Positions 63,671-64,000 of a stretch of 64,000 bases of DNA are shown piece by piece. Numbering within the stretch: position 1 is the stretch's first letter; each line of letters opens with the position of its first letter. This DNA comes from Labrys sp. WJW (GTDB taxonomy: Bacteria > Pseudomonadota > Alphaproteobacteria > Rhizobiales > Labraceae). The notes below the pieces were generated by a model, which was not told where the DNA came from, did no database searches, and saw only the letters and a list, made by a program, of their open reading frames with translations. The DNA lies in NCBI RefSeq assembly GCF_001676615.1, contig NZ_LYXZ01000035.1:62001-126000 (forward strand), given 5' to 3'. The translations under genes were made by a program, and so were the position numbers.

Positions 63671-64000
63671 CTATCGGCGCTTGCGCAGCAGGAACTGGGC
63701 GAGGAGCACCATCAGCACCGAGGCGACCAGCACCAGCGTGGCGATGGCGTTGATCTCGGGAGTCACGCCGCGGCGGATCGAGGCGAACACATAGATCGGC
63801 AGGGTCGTCTGGGGGCCTGCCACGAAGAAGGCGACGATGAAATCGTCGAAGGAAAAGGTGAAGGCCAGCAGCAATCCGGCGAGAATGGCCGGGAAGATCT
63901 GCGGCAGCACGATGGAGCGGAAGGTGGTGAAGGGCGTGGCATAGAGATCGCTCGAAGCCTCCACCAGGTCCCGGCTCAGGCTGCCGAGCCGGGCCCGCAC
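63671..64000 (-). CDS. PotC-like ABC transporter permease, 5' end outside the window
   Basis: C-terminal 109 residues of an inner-membrane permease of the spermidine/putrescine type. The coupling loop EASSDLYATPFTTFRSIVLP and the following helix with FSFDDFIVAFFVAGPQTT are typical of PotC. The frame is open to base 64000, so the start is missing. Confidence 0.9.
   Translation of the reverse strand: MRARLGSLSRDLVEASSDLYATPFTTFRSIVLPQIFPAILAGLLLAFTFSFDDFIVAFFVAGPQTTLPIYVFASIRRGVTPEINAIATLVLVASVLMVLLAQFLLRKRR

Overview
The window is high-GC, densely packed DNA from an alphaproteobacterium, most likely of the order Hyphomicrobiales (Rhizobiales). Evidence is the lipid A block with its small partner genes (DUF4170, DUF374, waaA, lpxK, DUF2093, xseA), the block sppA / glyQ / glyS / ppdK, a putA with a separate Lrp-type regulator, and many dispersed palindromic repeats of the kind common in this group. 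The genus cannot be fixed from sequence alone. I see no rRNA, tRNA, CRISPR array, phage, transposase or plasmid functions.

Layout. 1-2.8 kb: the end of ubiA, then a LysR regulator divergent from a quinone-reductase-like enzyme. 2.8-12.2 kb: a complete heme-uptake locus. A short HmuS-like protein and a coupled VOC protein read left; a TonB-dependent receptor, HmuT, HmuU, HmuV, a secreted four-cysteine protein, ExbB, ExbD, TonB and an IsdG-type heme oxygenase read right, mostly with 4-base overlaps. 12.5-14.5 kb: an XRE regulator, a SnoaL-like protein and a GNAT. 14.5-20.7 kb: a CysQ-like phosphatase and the lipid A genes, ending at xseA. 21-30 kb: a zinc alcohol dehydrogenase, an AlkX/YcaQ-type DNA glycosylase, an M1 peptidase divergent from a GlxA-type regulator, and a large membrane patatin. 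29.6-34 kb: putR and putA, divergent. 34-42 kb: a secreted PASTA-like protein, zwf, a GNAT, and a sugar ABC importer without ATPase followed by a Gfo/Idh/MocA oxidoreductase. 42-46 kb: two TPM-domain proteins and LemA, divergent from a subtilisin-like protease. 46-57 kb: ppdK, acuI, a DMT transporter, an MFS/LysR pair, glyS, a DUF559 nuclease and glyQ. 57-64 kb: small secreted proteins, sppA with a 57-residue membrane ORF, an amino-acid binding protein paired with a dicarboxylate/amino-acid symporter, an SDR and the end of a PotC-like permease.

How the parts work together. The heme locus should carry heme from the outer membrane (receptor driven by its own TonB/ExbBD) through HmuTUV to the cytoplasm, where the IsdG-type oxygenase, with intact N6/W67/H77, can release iron. 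The HmuS-like protein appears to lack the central helix that carries the heme-ligand histidine in the family, so its role here may not be the usual one.

The second theme is repeats. At least six families of paired inverted repeats lie between genes. One superfamily keeps a CGTTTCCAAGA core while its arms differ from copy to copy but still pair within each copy. A related element lies inside the start of a TPM-domain gene and lengthens its signal peptide in frame.
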